Counted from the first letter of the stretch, positions 1-9,318 are shown. The stretch is 64,000 nucleotides of DNA from Muricomes sp049840515 (GCA_049840515.1 JASGKW010000009.1:1-64000); one strand, 5' to 3'. Translations and numbers: made by a program. The notes: a model not told the origin generated them from the letters alone.

Positions 1-56
1 AAGGTTAAATAGGGAAACACGATAGAATCCGAACAGCACCTATGTTTTTTTTTTTC

Positions 57-1824
57 ATCGAGCGCTTTCATCGCTCTTCCATTGTAAATGTCTTCTTATC
101 AAATACGTTATATTTGATAGCTGACAAGCTGTCTGTGATAGTACCGATACCTACGCCCTGCAGATATTTTGTATTGTATCTTGCTCCGCCGCCATTGTAA
201 TCCTTACCTCTGGAAATACAGTCATTTGTAATAACAGAAAGGAATGGTGCAGGCATATTCTCTGCATAAATTTTCTCAATTACGTTGCTTCCCTGAATCT
301 TGATGTTGATAAAGTATTCCATCTGCTTTTTAAATGCATCATAGAGTTCTTCATAGCTCTTGAAATCTGTAGCATATCCGAGCTGTAAGCCAAGCTGTTT
401 ATCTGCCACTTTGTCATATCCGTTGTTACAGAAGTCAGAGCTCAAGAATCTTAGGAATGTTAAAGTATCCTGTGAGGATGTAAGCTTCATTTCCGAATGC
501 ACCTGTCTCTACACATCCGCTGGTTCCGCCGCATCTTGCATCTGCAAGGCTCTTGCCCGCATTAAACAACTCCTGGATGATTGCTTCTGTGTTGTAGAAT
601 GCCGGCTGTCCCTGAGCCTTTTCTGGAAATCTCACAAGCACGTTTCAGGAATTTCTGTGGTGTCTTTCTACTGTCTTGTACGTTAGAACTTGGCTGAAGA
701 AGCTGCATCTCATCCATACAGTCCAGAATCAGATAACTTACGTTATTTACACCATTCTCCCCGTCAGGAGTAATACCACCTGTGTTCAAGTTAGCAAAAT
801 CTGTATATGTGCTGCTCTCTTTCAGTGTAATTCCAACCTTCGGAAGGAGCTGGCTGATTGTTGAATTTTACCCAGAGGCATTCCAGAAGTTCCAGAGCTT
901 TCTCGTCATCCAGAGTTTCCAGCCTCCACATCTCTCTCGTAGAATGGGTTCAAATGCTGGTCAAAACGTCCGGGGTCAATGCATCCCATGGATTCACTCA
1001 GTTGTCACGCCAAAATGAACAAACCAGTACATCTGAATCGCCTGCCAGTATGTCTGTGGTTTATGTGCAGGAACCACATCACAGTTAGCAGCAATCTGAA
1101 GCAGTTCTTCTTTTTCTCTTTGCATCTGTTTCTTTTTCAGTGATAATTCTCTTGCATAAGCGAGATATCTCTCACCAAGGATGATGAGAAGCTTCGCAGG
1201 CAAGTTTCATACCCTGCGGGCCTCGTTCTTCTTGTCAAGTGCTTCCACATCATTCATGAAGTCCAGGCCAGCAAGTGATTTCTCGATATCATCAATATAA
1301 TCCAGGAAACCTTTCTCATAAATCTTGAAAGAACCAACAGTGTGTCCAGGTCCTCTCTGCTCCATAAGCTCAGTAAAGAGACCTGCTCCATAAGCTTCTT
1401 TCGACTCAGGAGTCATGTTTCTCAAAATTTTGCTTCTGATGGAACGGTTCTCCCAGTAAGGAATCATAACTTCTTCCTGTACTTTGTAATCCTCATCCTT
1501 CACTTTAAAGCAGATAAGCTCTCTGTCATTCATAACATGCATATCTTCCAGTGTATGGCAGCAAAGCTCAGGGAATGTTGGAGATGCCTGAGGGGAGTCT
1601 CCCTTTTCTCCTACAATCAGTTCGCCATCGCCGATATACAATGGTTTTGTTGAAAAGTAATCTTTCAGCACCTGTCCGCGTAATTCTGGTATTGACAACA
1701 TACCTTCATACTTCTTGTAAGTTTCAGTTTCGCTGATCGCACGGCCCAGATCAATGTGTGCAAGTGTCTCTACACTCTGTTTTCTCAGTGCTTTAATACG
1801 ATCGTTCATTCCTCTTCCTTCCAT
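57..1824 (-). pseudogene. HypD-like glycyl-radical dehydratase, broken and 3'-truncated
   Basis: Conceptual fragments in several frames together read as one pyruvate formate-lyase-family glycyl-radical enzyme. The N-terminal 200 residues and the catalytic-cysteine region (GGTSGCVETG, codons near 510-530) closely resemble trans-4-hydroxy-L-proline dehydratase as I remember that family. The start at 1824 has AGGAGG about nine bases upstream and lies four bases after the activase stop, so the two form one operon. At least seven frame changes occur between positions 60 and 1210. The gene then runs into an 11-T tract at 46-56, after which homology stops, so the C-terminal glycyl-radical loop is absent. 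The many indels look like poor sequence at a contig end rather than natural decay. The substrate is inferred from similarity; another dehydratase of the family is possible. Confidence 0.75.
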
Positions 1825-1828
1825 GTTC

Positions 1829-2737
1829 TTAACCTCCTATTTTTACATTATGGAATCCGGCTTCTTGAAATAGTCCCACAAAATGTTTCATTTCTTCATT
1901 ATCTGGTGCATGCAAATCATTGCCTTCATAACATTTACCAATTTTTAAATACTTGCCTGAGCCTGTATTGTGGTAGGGCAGTAAATTCACCTTCGCGGCA
2001 TTAATCTTCTTCTCCTGAAGATACTCAATCATCGCCTTTATGGCTTCATCTGTTCCGTTTACTTCCTTTACCACGGGGATTCTGATATACAATTTTGTCC
2101 CAGTCTGGTTGAGTTTCTCCAGATTGGATAAAATCAGTTCGTTGCCAGTTCCCATATATTGCCTATGTATCTCAGTATCCATCTGCTTGATATCATACAG
2201 AAAAGTATCCACATATGGGAGAATTCTTTCATAATTTTCATACGGTGCCTGACCGCATGTATCTATTGTGACAGGTATCCCCAAACGGTGGAGTTTCTTT
2301 ACGAGTGCTTCCAGATAGTCTATATCGACTGTCATCACCTCTCCGCCGGATAATGTAACACCGCCGCCGGATTCTTCATAAAACATCTCATCTTTTCTGA
2401 GCAGCTTAACCAATTCATCCACTGAGTATTCTTTGCCGGCTATCTCGCGCAGATTCAAGTAACAGACATCTACACACTCTCCGCAGGCTGTACATTTGGC
2501 TCTGTCTGTGACAGCTTTGCCATCCTTCAAAGTGATGGCGCCAGTGGGACAGACTGAAACACAGTTGCCGCATCCAATACACTTCTCCTCGTCAAAGAGC
2601 AATTCCTTTGTATACTTTTGTGTCTCAGGATTATGGCACCAGGTACATTTCAAATGGCATCCCTTAAAGAAAACCGTTGTCCTTATCCCGTCCCCGTCAT
2701 GTATAGAATACTTCTGGATATCAGTTATCAGACTCAT
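1829..2737 (-). CDS. Glycyl-radical enzyme activating protein (radical SAM)
   Basis: A 302-residue radical-SAM activase that would install the glycyl radical on the enzyme encoded just downstream. The SAM-cluster motif C-x3-C-x2-C is at residues 27-34 (CHLKCTWC). Two ferredoxin-type clusters follow, CIGCGNCVSVCP near residue 54 and CTACGECVDVC near residue 82, as in the long activases of dehydratase-type glycyl-radical enzymes. A glycine-rich SAM-binding stretch (SGGGVTLSGGE) is also present. The start is supported by GAGGTGAG eight bases upstream. It is intact, unlike its partner, and is the first gene after the promoter at 2813-2841. Confidence 0.93.
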   Translation of the reverse strand: MSLITDIQKYSIHDGDGIRTTVFFKGCHLKCTWCHNPETQKYTKELLFDEEKCIGCGNCVSVCPTGAITLKDGKAVTDRAKCTACGECVDVCYLNLREIAGKEYSVDELVKLLRKDEMFYEESGGGVTLSGGEVMTVDIDYLEALVKKLHRLGIPVTIDTCGQAPYENYERILPYVDTFLYDIKQMDTEIHRQYMGTGNELILSNLEKLNQTGTKLYIRIPVVKEVNGTDEAIKAMIEYLQEKKINAAKVNLLPYHNTGSGKYLKIGKCYEGNDLHAPDNEEMKHFVGLFQEAGFHNVKIGG

Positions 2738-2786
2738 AATGTCTCACCTCACTTATCTCCTTAATTTTTACACTTTCTTCATCTTC

Positions 2787-2812
2787 TAGACTAACGTTTC
2801 GACTGTAGTCTA
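2787..2812. promoter_or_regulatory. Inverted-repeat operator at the glycyl-radical operon start site
   Basis: Perfect inverted repeat TAGACTA (2787-2793) and TAGTCTA (2806-2812), separated by 12 bases. It directly abuts the -10 box and covers the predicted transcription start, the usual place for a repressor. The regulator is not evident in the window. Confidence 0.6.
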
Positions 2813-2841
2813 AATATACCATAACACCCCCACTTTGTCAA
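2813..2841 (-). promoter_or_regulatory. Near-consensus sigma-A promoter of the glycyl-radical operon
   Basis: On the minus strand TTGACA (2841-2836) and TATATT (2818-2813) are separated by exactly 17 bases. Transcription should start near 2806, about 70 bases before the activase ATG. The -35 box lies next to the end of the 136-bp repeat array. Confidence 0.8.
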
Positions 2842-2872
2842 TAATTTATCAAAATGATTTTACCACAGTTCA

Positions 2873-3259
2873 GCCATGCAAATTTCCAAAATATAGGTGG
2901 GGAAAAGCTTGCTTTTGCACATCTATATTGATGGAAATTTATCTGGCGCTCTGCCTAAGCGAGATGCAGCAGCGCGCAATCGAGCTTATGGCTGAACTGT
3001 GTCAACTACGCCATGCCGTTTCCAAAATATAGGTGGGGAAAAGCTTGCTTTTGCACATCTATATTGATGGAAATTTTTCTGGCGCCCTGCCTAAGCGAGA
3101 TGCAGCAAAGCGTAATCGAGCTTATGGCTGAACTGTGTCAACTACGCCATGCCGTTTCCAAAATATAGGTGGGAAAAAGCTTGCTTTTGTACATCTATAT
3201 TGATGGAAATTTATCTGGCGCCCTGCCTAAGCGAGATGCAGCAAAGCGCAATCGAGCTT
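2873..3259. repeat. 136-bp tandem repeat, about 2.8 copies, with hairpin potential
   Basis: Three near-identical units begin at 2873, 3010 and 3146, with a period of 136-137 bases and only a few substitutions. The third is cut off at 3259, eight bases before the stop codon of the next gene. Each unit can fold: TTTCCAAAATATAG pairs imperfectly with CTATATTGATGGAAA, enclosing AAAAGC-TT-GCTTTT. The first unit is also bounded by a perfect 14-bp inverted repeat, CACAGTTCAGCCAT at 2864-2877 and its complement at 2988-3001. No credible reading frame is present. This array and the promoter account for the gene-free stretch 2738-3266. Confidence 0.85.
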
Positions 3260-3266
3260 GCCCATA

Positions 3267-3968
3267 TTAATATGCTATGGCTTCCTCCCGTGTCATCCAG
3301 ATGTGTATCCCCCTGGTGGAATCATTCCATCTGTCCTCATCAAAATCCGGCACTTCCACCCACTTTCCCCTGCGGTAGACAAAGTTTTCATCTGCCAGAG
3401 CCCATGCCTCATCATAATATTCTGAACAGTCTATACTTTTTATCACAAGCACCTTGGCTTTACTGCACCGGCAGGTGTTCAGTGTGGAGGAGGAACGCTT
3501 TGCATCAGCGGGCACTAGCAGCTCTACAATCCTGTCATCGCAGCATTTCTTATATGCCAGAAATGGCCCTTTTTCCGGGCAGTTCATGCGAAAGTGTTGT
3601 GTGCGTTCATCCGAAATAATGCCCTTCAGATTTGCTTTTTCTAATATTGAAAAAAACAGATTTGCTCCCCGTATGTCGCACTCCCTCATGTCCGCTTTCC
3701 GAAGCATACAGCTCTCCAGATTCGCATCCTGCAATACAGCTCCCCGCAGAGGGCTGTTCTCAAACCATGCATTCTTAAAATTACAGCCGGAAAGATTTGC
3801 TCTCTCCAGACACACATTTTCAAAGGTTGCATTGGAAAAATCTATTTGCTTCATGTCAAGTCCTGATAAGTCCATATCTTTCAAAACAGCCTCGCGCATG
3901 TCTATCAGGGCATTCTCCGCCCTCCCCTGTACAGCCTCCATTAATTCTTCTTTCAAAATCTGCCGCAT
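3267..3968 (-). CDS. Pentapeptide-repeat protein with DUF5758-like C-terminus
   Basis: A 233-residue protein. Residues about 25-130 show the A(D/N)LXX pattern of a right-handed pentapeptide beta-helix (for example DLSGLDM, ANLSGCN, ANLESCM, ANLFFS). The C-terminal half (AYKKCCDDRIVELLVPADAKRSS and onward) resembles the DUF5758 domain found after pentapeptide repeats in clostridia. No signal peptide or membrane segment is seen, so it should be cytoplasmic. AAAGGGCGG precedes the start. The function is unknown; some pentapeptide proteins shield topoisomerases, but nothing here shows that. It stands alone, with the repeat array just past its 3' end. Confidence 0.8.
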   Translation of the reverse strand: MRQILKEELMEAVQGRAENALIDMREAVLKDMDLSGLDMKQIDFSNATFENVCLERANLSGCNFKNAWFENSPLRGAVLQDANLESCMLRKADMRECDIRGANLFFSILEKANLKGIISDERTQHFRMNCPEKGPFLAYKKCCDDRIVELLVPADAKRSSSTLNTCRCSKAKVLVIKSIDCSEYYDEAWALADENFVYRRGKWVEVPDFDEDRWNDSTRGIHIWMTREEAIAY

Positions 3969-4076
3969 ACAGCATCCGCCCTTTCAAAACTCCAGATATC
4001 ACACTTATTTCGTGAATATTATAACACACATTTCTTGTAAGATATGTATAAATTTTTATGCATTTTTTACATTTTA

Positions 4077-4105
4077 TTGTCAACAATTCTCTGCCATGCT
4101 ATAAT
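4077..4105 (+). promoter_or_regulatory. Promoter of the hydrogenase maturation operon
   Basis: TTGTCA (4077-4082) and TATAAT (4100-4105) with a 17-base spacer. The predicted start near 4112 gives a leader of about 178 bases before the first gene. Confidence 0.75.
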
Positions 4106-4111
4106 CATATT

Positions 4112-4289
4112 AAATCCGCTCTGATTACAAAGGGTACACCTGAGTAAAAAGGCGACAGACATATAAATAACGAAATGCTATGCTTCGTTCTGAGGGGAGA
4201 TGACTGCCCTCTTTATAGCCTGCGCCTTTGATGGTGCAGGTATTTTTATGTACTAAAATCTTTGTTGCATATTAAATGAAGGAGGTCTT
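4112..4289 (+). ncRNA. Structured 5' leader ending in a terminator-like hairpin, candidate cis-regulatory RNA
   Basis: The leader can form AACGAA/TTCGTT (4169-4174 with 4184-4189), GAGGG/CCCTC (4192-4196 with 4207-4211), and a terminator hairpin at 4219-4240. I compared it from memory with guanidine, ZTP, THF, c-di-GMP, M-box, NiCo, Moco and Mn riboswitches and found no match. The layout of promoter, folded segment, intrinsic terminator, ribosome binding site and gene suggests transcription attenuation. Identity and ligand are unknown. Confidence 0.45.
4219..4249 (+). terminator. Intrinsic terminator inside the hyd operon leader
   Basis: CCTGCGCC and GGTGCAGG pair over eight positions including one G-U, with a TTTGAT loop, followed by TATTTTTAT. 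It lies 40 bases before the first start codon, so it would act as an attenuator. Confidence 0.6.
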
Positions 4290-4538
4290 ATGGATACAAG
4301 AATTGCTCTTATAGGAATTATTCTCAGCAGTACAGATTCTGTGGGCGAATTGAACCATCTGCTCAGTGAATATGGCACTTATATCGTGGGCAGAATGGGA
4401 ATCCCCTACCGGGAAAAGAATATTTCTATTATCAGTGTTGCCATGGATGCGCCTGGTGACATTATCAGCGCACTTTCCGGGAAACTGGGCATGCTGCCCG
4501 GAGTCAGCACAAAGACAATCTACGCGAAACCAAAATAG
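4290..4538 (+). CDS. TM1266-family iron-only hydrogenase system regulator
   Basis: An 82-residue ACT-like protein of the family annotated as iron-only hydrogenase system putative regulator. The recognisable pattern is the N-terminal RIALIGIIL strand, then GRMGIPYRE and the C-terminal GKLGMLPGVSTKTIYAK. In this family the gene is nearly always linked to hydE, hydG and hydF, as here. GGAGG lies eight bases upstream of the ATG. It probably senses or tunes hydrogenase maturation, but the mechanism is not established. hydE starts 36 bases downstream. Confidence 0.88.
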   Translation: MDTRIALIGIILSSTDSVGELNHLLSEYGTYIVGRMGIPYREKNISIISVAMDAPGDIISALSGKLGMLPGVSTKTIYAKPK

Positions 4539-4574
4539 ACAGAACCAAGTCAATTTCTTTATGAGGTAACTTTT

Positions 4575-5612
4575 ATGAAAAATCTTGTGGATAAACTGGA
4601 GCAGACCAGATCACTTTCCAGAGAAGAGTGGACCGCTCTCATCAGCGGCCGCACGCCGGAGCTGGCAGAATATTTATTTGAAAAAGCCCGGGCAATCCGG
4701 CACAGATATTATGACCATGATATTTACATACGAGGTCTGATTGAATTTACAAATTACTGCAAAAACGATTGTTACTACTGCGGTATCAGAAGAAGCAACC
4801 GCAATGCACACCGCTACCGGCTGTCCAAAGAGCAGATACTGGAGTGCTGCGAAAAAGGGTATGAACTTGGATACCGCACTTATGTGCTGCAGGGGGGAGA
4901 GGACGGCCACTATACAGATGAGATATTCGCCGATATCGTGGGGACCATCCGAAGTCGTTTTCCAGACTGTGCAATCACACTTTCCCTGGGAGAACGCTCC
5001 CGGGAGAGTTATCAGCTTCTCTTTGATGCAGGTGCAAAACGCTACTTGCTAAGGTTTGAAACCTCCCAGGCAGAGCATTACGGAAAGCTCCACCCAGACT
5101 CCCTTTCCCTTGACCACCGCAAGCAATGTCTCTGGGACTTGAAAGACATCGGTTACGAAGTGGGTACTGGATTTATGGTGGGCACGCCCTTCCAGACACC
5201 GGAAAACCTGGCAGATGATATGCTCTTTTTGAAGGAACTCAATCCAGATATGGTGGGAATCGGACCTTTCATTCCCCACCATGAAACACCTTTTGCCCAG
5301 GAAACCGCGGGCACATTGGAGCTGACCACATTTATGATGGGATTAATCCGTCTGATGCTGCCAAAGGTTCTGCTTCCCGCAACCACAGCCCTCGGAACCA
5401 TCTCACCCCTTGGCAGGGAGGAAGGTATTTTAGCCGGAGGAAATGTCGTTATGCCAAATCTCTCGCCCACCGAAGTGAGAAAAGACTATTTGCTCTACGA
5501 TAACAAAATCTGTACCGGAGATGAAGCTGCAGAATGCCGGAGATGCATGGACAACCGAATGAAACGCATTGGCTATGAGGTAGTAGTATCCCGCGGCGAC
5601 CCACACCCTTAA
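4575..5612 (+). CDS. hydE: [FeFe]-hydrogenase maturase HydE (radical SAM)
   Basis: A 345-residue radical-SAM enzyme that works with HydG and HydF to build the diiron subcluster of the hydrogenase H-cluster. The SAM-cluster cysteines are C62, C66 and C69 (CKNDCYYC), with a following GIRRSN. A GGED stretch occurs near residue 113, and LPATTALGT occurs late in the barrel as in HydE and BioB relatives. GAGGTAAC precedes the ATG. No hydrogenase structural gene is in the window, so the client enzyme is encoded elsewhere. Confidence 0.93.
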   Translation: MKNLVDKLEQTRSLSREEWTALISGRTPELAEYLFEKARAIRHRYYDHDIYIRGLIEFTNYCKNDCYYCGIRRSNRNAHRYRLSKEQILECCEKGYELGYRTYVLQGGEDGHYTDEIFADIVGTIRSRFPDCAITLSLGERSRESYQLLFDAGAKRYLLRFETSQAEHYGKLHPDSLSLDHRKQCLWDLKDIGYEVGTGFMVGTPFQTPENLADDMLFLKELNPDMVGIGPFIPHHETPFAQETAGTLELTTFMMGLIRLMLPKVLLPATTALGTISPLGREEGILAGGNVVMPNLSPTEVRKDYLLYDNKICTGDEAAECRRCMDNRMKRIGYEVVVSRGDPHP

Positions 5613-5635
5613 TATGAAAACGGAGGTAATGAAAA

Positions 5636-7058
5636 ATGTATGATGTAAATTCAAAACATGCTGAGGATTTTATAAACCATGAGGAAATTTTAGCTACTCT
5701 GGCCTATGCGGATGAAAACAAAGAAAATGTTGCTCTGATTGACTCTCTCATTGAAAAAGCCAAGAAAAGAAAAGGACTTTCCCACCGGGAAGCCTCCGTT
5801 TTGCTTGCCTGTCCCATTGAAGAGAAAAATCAGGAAATCTACGCCCTGGCAGAACAGATTAAAAAAGATTTTTACGGCAACCGTATTGTTATGTTTGCCC
5901 CCCTCTATCTGTCCAATTACTGCGTAAACGGCTGTACATACTGCCCCTATCATCTCAAGAATAAGCACATCACCAGAAAGCAGCTTCTCCCAGGAGGAAA
6001 TCCGCAGGGAAGTGATTGCTCTCCAGGACATGGGACACAAGCGCCTTGCCCTTGAGGCGGGGGAGGACCCTGTGCGCAATACTATGGATTACTATTTGGA
6101 TTCTATCAAAACCATTTACAGTATCAAACATAAGAACGGAGCCATCCGCCGTGTAAATATTAACATTGCGGCAACAACTGTTGACAATTATCGTCTGTTG
6201 AAAGAAGCGGAGGTGGGCACCTACATTTTATTCCAGGAAACCTACCACAAAGAAAGTTATTTACAGCTTCATCCGACAGGCCCCAAGCATGACTACGATT
6301 ATCACACTGAGGCGATGGACCGGGCTATGGAGGGCGGCATTGATGATGTGGGTGTCGGTGTGCTCTTTGGACTGGACAAATATCTCTATGAATTTGCAGG
6401 ACTTTTGATGCACGCAGAACATCTGGAGGCGGCTTTCGGAGTTGGACCTCACACTGTCAGCGTACCTCGCCTGCGCCATGCGGATGATATTGATGCAGAT
6501 TCTTTTGACAATGGCATTGATGATGATACTTTTGCAAAAATCGTGGCCTGTATCCGGATTGCTGTGCCTTACACTGGTATGATTATTTCCACAAGGGAGA
6601 GCAAAGCGTGCCGTGAAAAGGTGCTGCACCTTGGCGTATCCCAAATCAGCGGCGGTTCCCGCACAAGTGTGGGCGGTTACTGCGAGCCGGAGCCTGATGA
6701 CGCCAAATCCGAGCAGTTTGACGTCAGTGATACGAGAACTCTGGATGAAATCGTACAGTGGCTCATGGAAATGGATTATATCCCAAGCTTCTGCACCGCC
6801 TGTTACCGGGAGGGACGCACCGGGGACCGTTTTATGTCTCTGTGTAAAAGCGGACAGATTCAAAACTGCTGCCACCCCAATGCATTGATGACACTGAAAG
6901 AATATTTGATGGATTATGCATCTCCCAGGACAAAAATGCTCGGAGATAAGATTATCGAGAAAGAAGTACTGAATGTACCAAATGAAAAAGCACGCGGTAT
7001 CGTTATGGAAAATCTGCGCCTGATTGAACAAAATAACCGCAGAGATTTCCGTTTCTAG
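5636..7058 (+). CDS. hydG: [FeFe]-hydrogenase maturase HydG, one apparent frameshift
   Basis: Tyrosine lyase that supplies CO and cyanide for the H-cluster. The first frame (from 5636, with GGAGG upstream) holds the SAM motif NYCVNGCTYCPYH. The second frame carries the rest, including the C-terminal auxiliary-cluster motif FCTACYRE and a later QNCCHPN. The frames join near 5985, where CAGCTTCTCCCAG is read but CAGCTCTCCCAG would restore KQLSQEEI. The extra base sits on an AGCT. The joined product is about 473 residues, the normal size. All other operon genes are intact, so a sequencing error is more likely than inactivation. Confidence 0.9.
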
Positions 7059-7104
7059 AAAACACTGTCAACGCTTTTACAGAACATTTTACAGGAGGTT
7101 TCAT

Positions 7105-8307
7105 ATGAGTTTAAATAGCACACCGTCCTCCCACCGAGTACATGTCGGTATATTCGGCAAGCGCAATGCCGGTAAATCCAGCGTTATCAACGCGATTACC
7201 GGACAGAATCTTGCCATTGTCTCTGATGTCAAAGGCACCACCACTGACCCCGTTTTGAAAGCGATGGAACTTCTGCCCCTGGGCCCGGTTGTCATGATTG
7301 ACACTCCGGGACTGGATGACGAAGGCGAGCTGGGAACCTTAAGAATCCAGAAGGCATATCAGGTTCTCAACAAGACAGACATCGCAGTCCTCATTGTGGA
7401 CGGCTCAGCGGGAATGACAAAAGAAGATTTTGGGATTCTTGAGCAGATTCAGAAAAAACAGATACCATATGTGATTGTATACAACAAATCAGATTTGGCA
7501 GACGGGACATTATCTCTGGATGTCCCCGGCGTACCTGCGGGCCAGATTATTGCAGTGAGCACAGTTACCGGAAAACATATTCATGAACTGAAGGAACTGA
7601 TTGCCCGGCAGGCGCCTGTGGAGGATGATACCCGGCAGATTGTGGGTGACTTAATACAACCCACAGACTTTATTGTACTGGTTGTTCCCATTGACAGCGC
7701 TGCACCCAAAGGGCGGCTGATTTTGCCACAGCAGCAGACTATACGGGATGTATTGGAAACCGGAGCTGCAGCTATTGTTGTGAGAGAAACAGAGCTAAAA
7801 GAAACGCTGGAGCATTTAGGGAAAACACCCAGCCTTGTCATAACCGACAGTCAGGCTTTCGCCAAAGTGTCTGCGGAAGTGCCGCGGGAAATACCGCTGA
7901 CTTCCTTCTCCATTTTATTTGCCCGGTATAAAGGCAACTTGGAAACTGTGGTAAAAGGAGCAAAGACTTTGGATACACTGGCTGACGGAGATACCATTTT
8001 AATCTCTGAGGGCTGCACTCACCACAGACAGTGTGAAGATATCGGAACCGTAAAACTGCCCAACTGGATTAATAAACATACGAATAAGCAGTTAAACTTT
8101 AAATTCACCAGTGGGACAGAATTTCCCACAGACCTGTCAGAATACAAGTTGATTATTCACTGCGGCGGCTGCACGCTCAACGAGCGGGAAATGCAATACC
8201 GCCTGAAATGTGCGGGGGACCAGAATGTTCCTATGACCAACTACGGAATCGCCATCGCACATATGCAGGGAATTTTGGAGAGAAGTATAAAAATCTTTCA
8301 TCTATAA
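7105..8307 (+). CDS. hydF: [FeFe]-hydrogenase maturation GTPase HydF
   Basis: A 400-residue scaffold GTPase on which the diiron subcluster is assembled before transfer to the hydrogenase. The P-loop GKRNAGKSS is at residues 18-26, DTPGLDDEGE forms the G3 region and NKSD the G4. The C-terminal cluster ligands appear as GCTHHRQC and later HCGGC, the family signature. I start it at the ATG at 7105, which has AGGAGG eight bases upstream; the frame is open further upstream but without a ribosome binding site. It is the last gene of the operon and ends 16 bases from a convergent gene. Confidence 0.93.
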   Translation: MSLNSTPSSHRVHVGIFGKRNAGKSSVINAITGQNLAIVSDVKGTTTDPVLKAMELLPLGPVVMIDTPGLDDEGELGTLRIQKAYQVLNKTDIAVLIVDGSAGMTKEDFGILEQIQKKQIPYVIVYNKSDLADGTLSLDVPGVPAGQIIAVSTVTGKHIHELKELIARQAPVEDDTRQIVGDLIQPTDFIVLVVPIDSAAPKGRLILPQQQTIRDVLETGAAAIVVRETELKETLEHLGKTPSLVITDSQAFAKVSAEVPREIPLTSFSILFARYKGNLETVVKGAKTLDTLADGDTILISEGCTHHRQCEDIGTVKLPNWINKHTNKQLNFKFTSGTEFPTDLSEYKLIIHCGGCTLNEREMQYRLKCAGDQNVPMTNYGIAIAHMQGILERSIKIFHL

Positions 8308-8323
8308 GATTTTGCTGCAAAAT

Positions 8324-9256
8324 TTACATGAACGGTATTGCCGACTTAACCAGACCGCAGACCATCAAAATTAACCCAGCAAAAAACAGCAGCGCCGAAA
8401 CCACAACCAGGGCTATCACAGTACCTGGTTTTCCGCTCGGAAAGAGCTTATCCCTGTAGCCAATCGTCCGGCTGTGCAGGAGATAATTTCCAATATACAG
8501 GCAGGCAGGGGCAGCAGTACACATCATCATATACATTCCCGCACTCATCACTGCTGTCTCCTGATACCCTGTTCCACTGAGCAATTCTATATCTTTATAA
8601 ATATCTTTCATGCCAAAAAGCAAAAGAATGGGCAAAAGATTATTGATAAAATGAAAAAAACAATTGTAAAACATATTATCGCTCTCCAGCAGAATATACG
8701 CCATCACAATTCCTCCGATGGCAGTCGGCACAAAGCGAAATATATCTCCGTGAAAAATCCCAAAAACAACTCCACATATCAGGACTGCCGCCCACTTATG
8801 TTTCTGCGGTTTCAGGCTTTTCAAAAATATTCCGCGGAACACAGCCTCCTCACAGATGGCAGGTGTAACTGCCACAATCAAAATGGCTGCCAAAAGCGGA
8901 ATATTCACTATCCCCGCAGTCAATTCTCCATTTACACTCAGAATATCTTCCGGAAAAAAGATACTTAAAACAAGTACAAGAGTCATTTCTATCAAGAAAG
9001 CCCCCACCCACATCAGAACTGTCCCAAAGGTCCCAAGACCTGTAGGTTTCTTCAGCGGGAACACAGCTCCTGGGCGATTTCCAAAAATTAAAATAAGCCC
9101 CAGCGCAACTGCCAGCATCAGCCACTCCCCAATCAGAGACCCATACATCCCGAAAGGCGCTAAAAAGGCAGGCGCCACTACAAAAAGAATAAGCGCCGCC
9201 GATGCCAGAACCAATAATCCCTGCCAAAATTTGATTTGTTTGTAATTGTTGTACAT
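8324..9256 (-). CDS. CPBP-family intramembrane metalloprotease
   Basis: A 310-residue multi-spanning membrane protein of the CAAX protease and bacteriocin-processing (CPBP/Abi) family. The three motifs are present: EEAVFRGIF, FGIFHGD and the later FHFINN, giving the catalytic glutamates and metal-binding histidines. About eight hydrophobic segments can be counted. The start at 9256 (MYNNYKQ) is chosen because GGGAGAGG precedes it. The substrate is unknown. It lies upstream of no obvious partner; the two-component system next to it is on the same strand but separated by a terminator. Confidence 0.85.
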   Translation of the reverse strand: MYNNYKQIKFWQGLLVLASAALILFVVAPAFLAPFGMYGSLIGEWLMLAVALGLILIFGNRPGAVFPLKKPTGLGTFGTVLMWVGAFLIEMTLVLVLSIFFPEDILSVNGELTAGIVNIPLLAAILIVAVTPAICEEAVFRGIFLKSLKPQKHKWAAVLICGVVFGIFHGDIFRFVPTAIGGIVMAYILLESDNMFYNCFFHFINNLLPILLLFGMKDIYKDIELLSGTGYQETAVMSAGMYMMMCTAAPACLYIGNYLLHSRTIGYRDKLFPSGKPGTVIALVVVSALLFFAGLILMVCGLVKSAIPFM

Positions 9257-9318
9257 TAACCTCTCCCATCCAGAAGTATACATATAATCCCAAGAAATTG
9301 TAAAACAATTCTGAAAAT

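Noticed and set aside
2873..3259. The 136-bp direct repeats as a CRISPR array
   Set aside because: Units are long and continuous, with no short repeat and no unique spacers, and no cas genes are present.
4076..4085. Operator ATTGT-CA-ACAAT over the hyd operon -35
   Set aside because: It has only five-base arms and does not match the Crp/Fnr-type palindrome found elsewhere; chance is likely.
3454..4104. Plus-strand open frame opposite the pentapeptide gene
   Set aside because: It is a shadow of the minus-strand gene, without a ribosome binding site or recognisable domain.
5636..7058. hydG as a true pseudogene
   Set aside because: The single break is an extra base on AGCT, shared with other breaks, while the rest of the operon and all motifs are intact.
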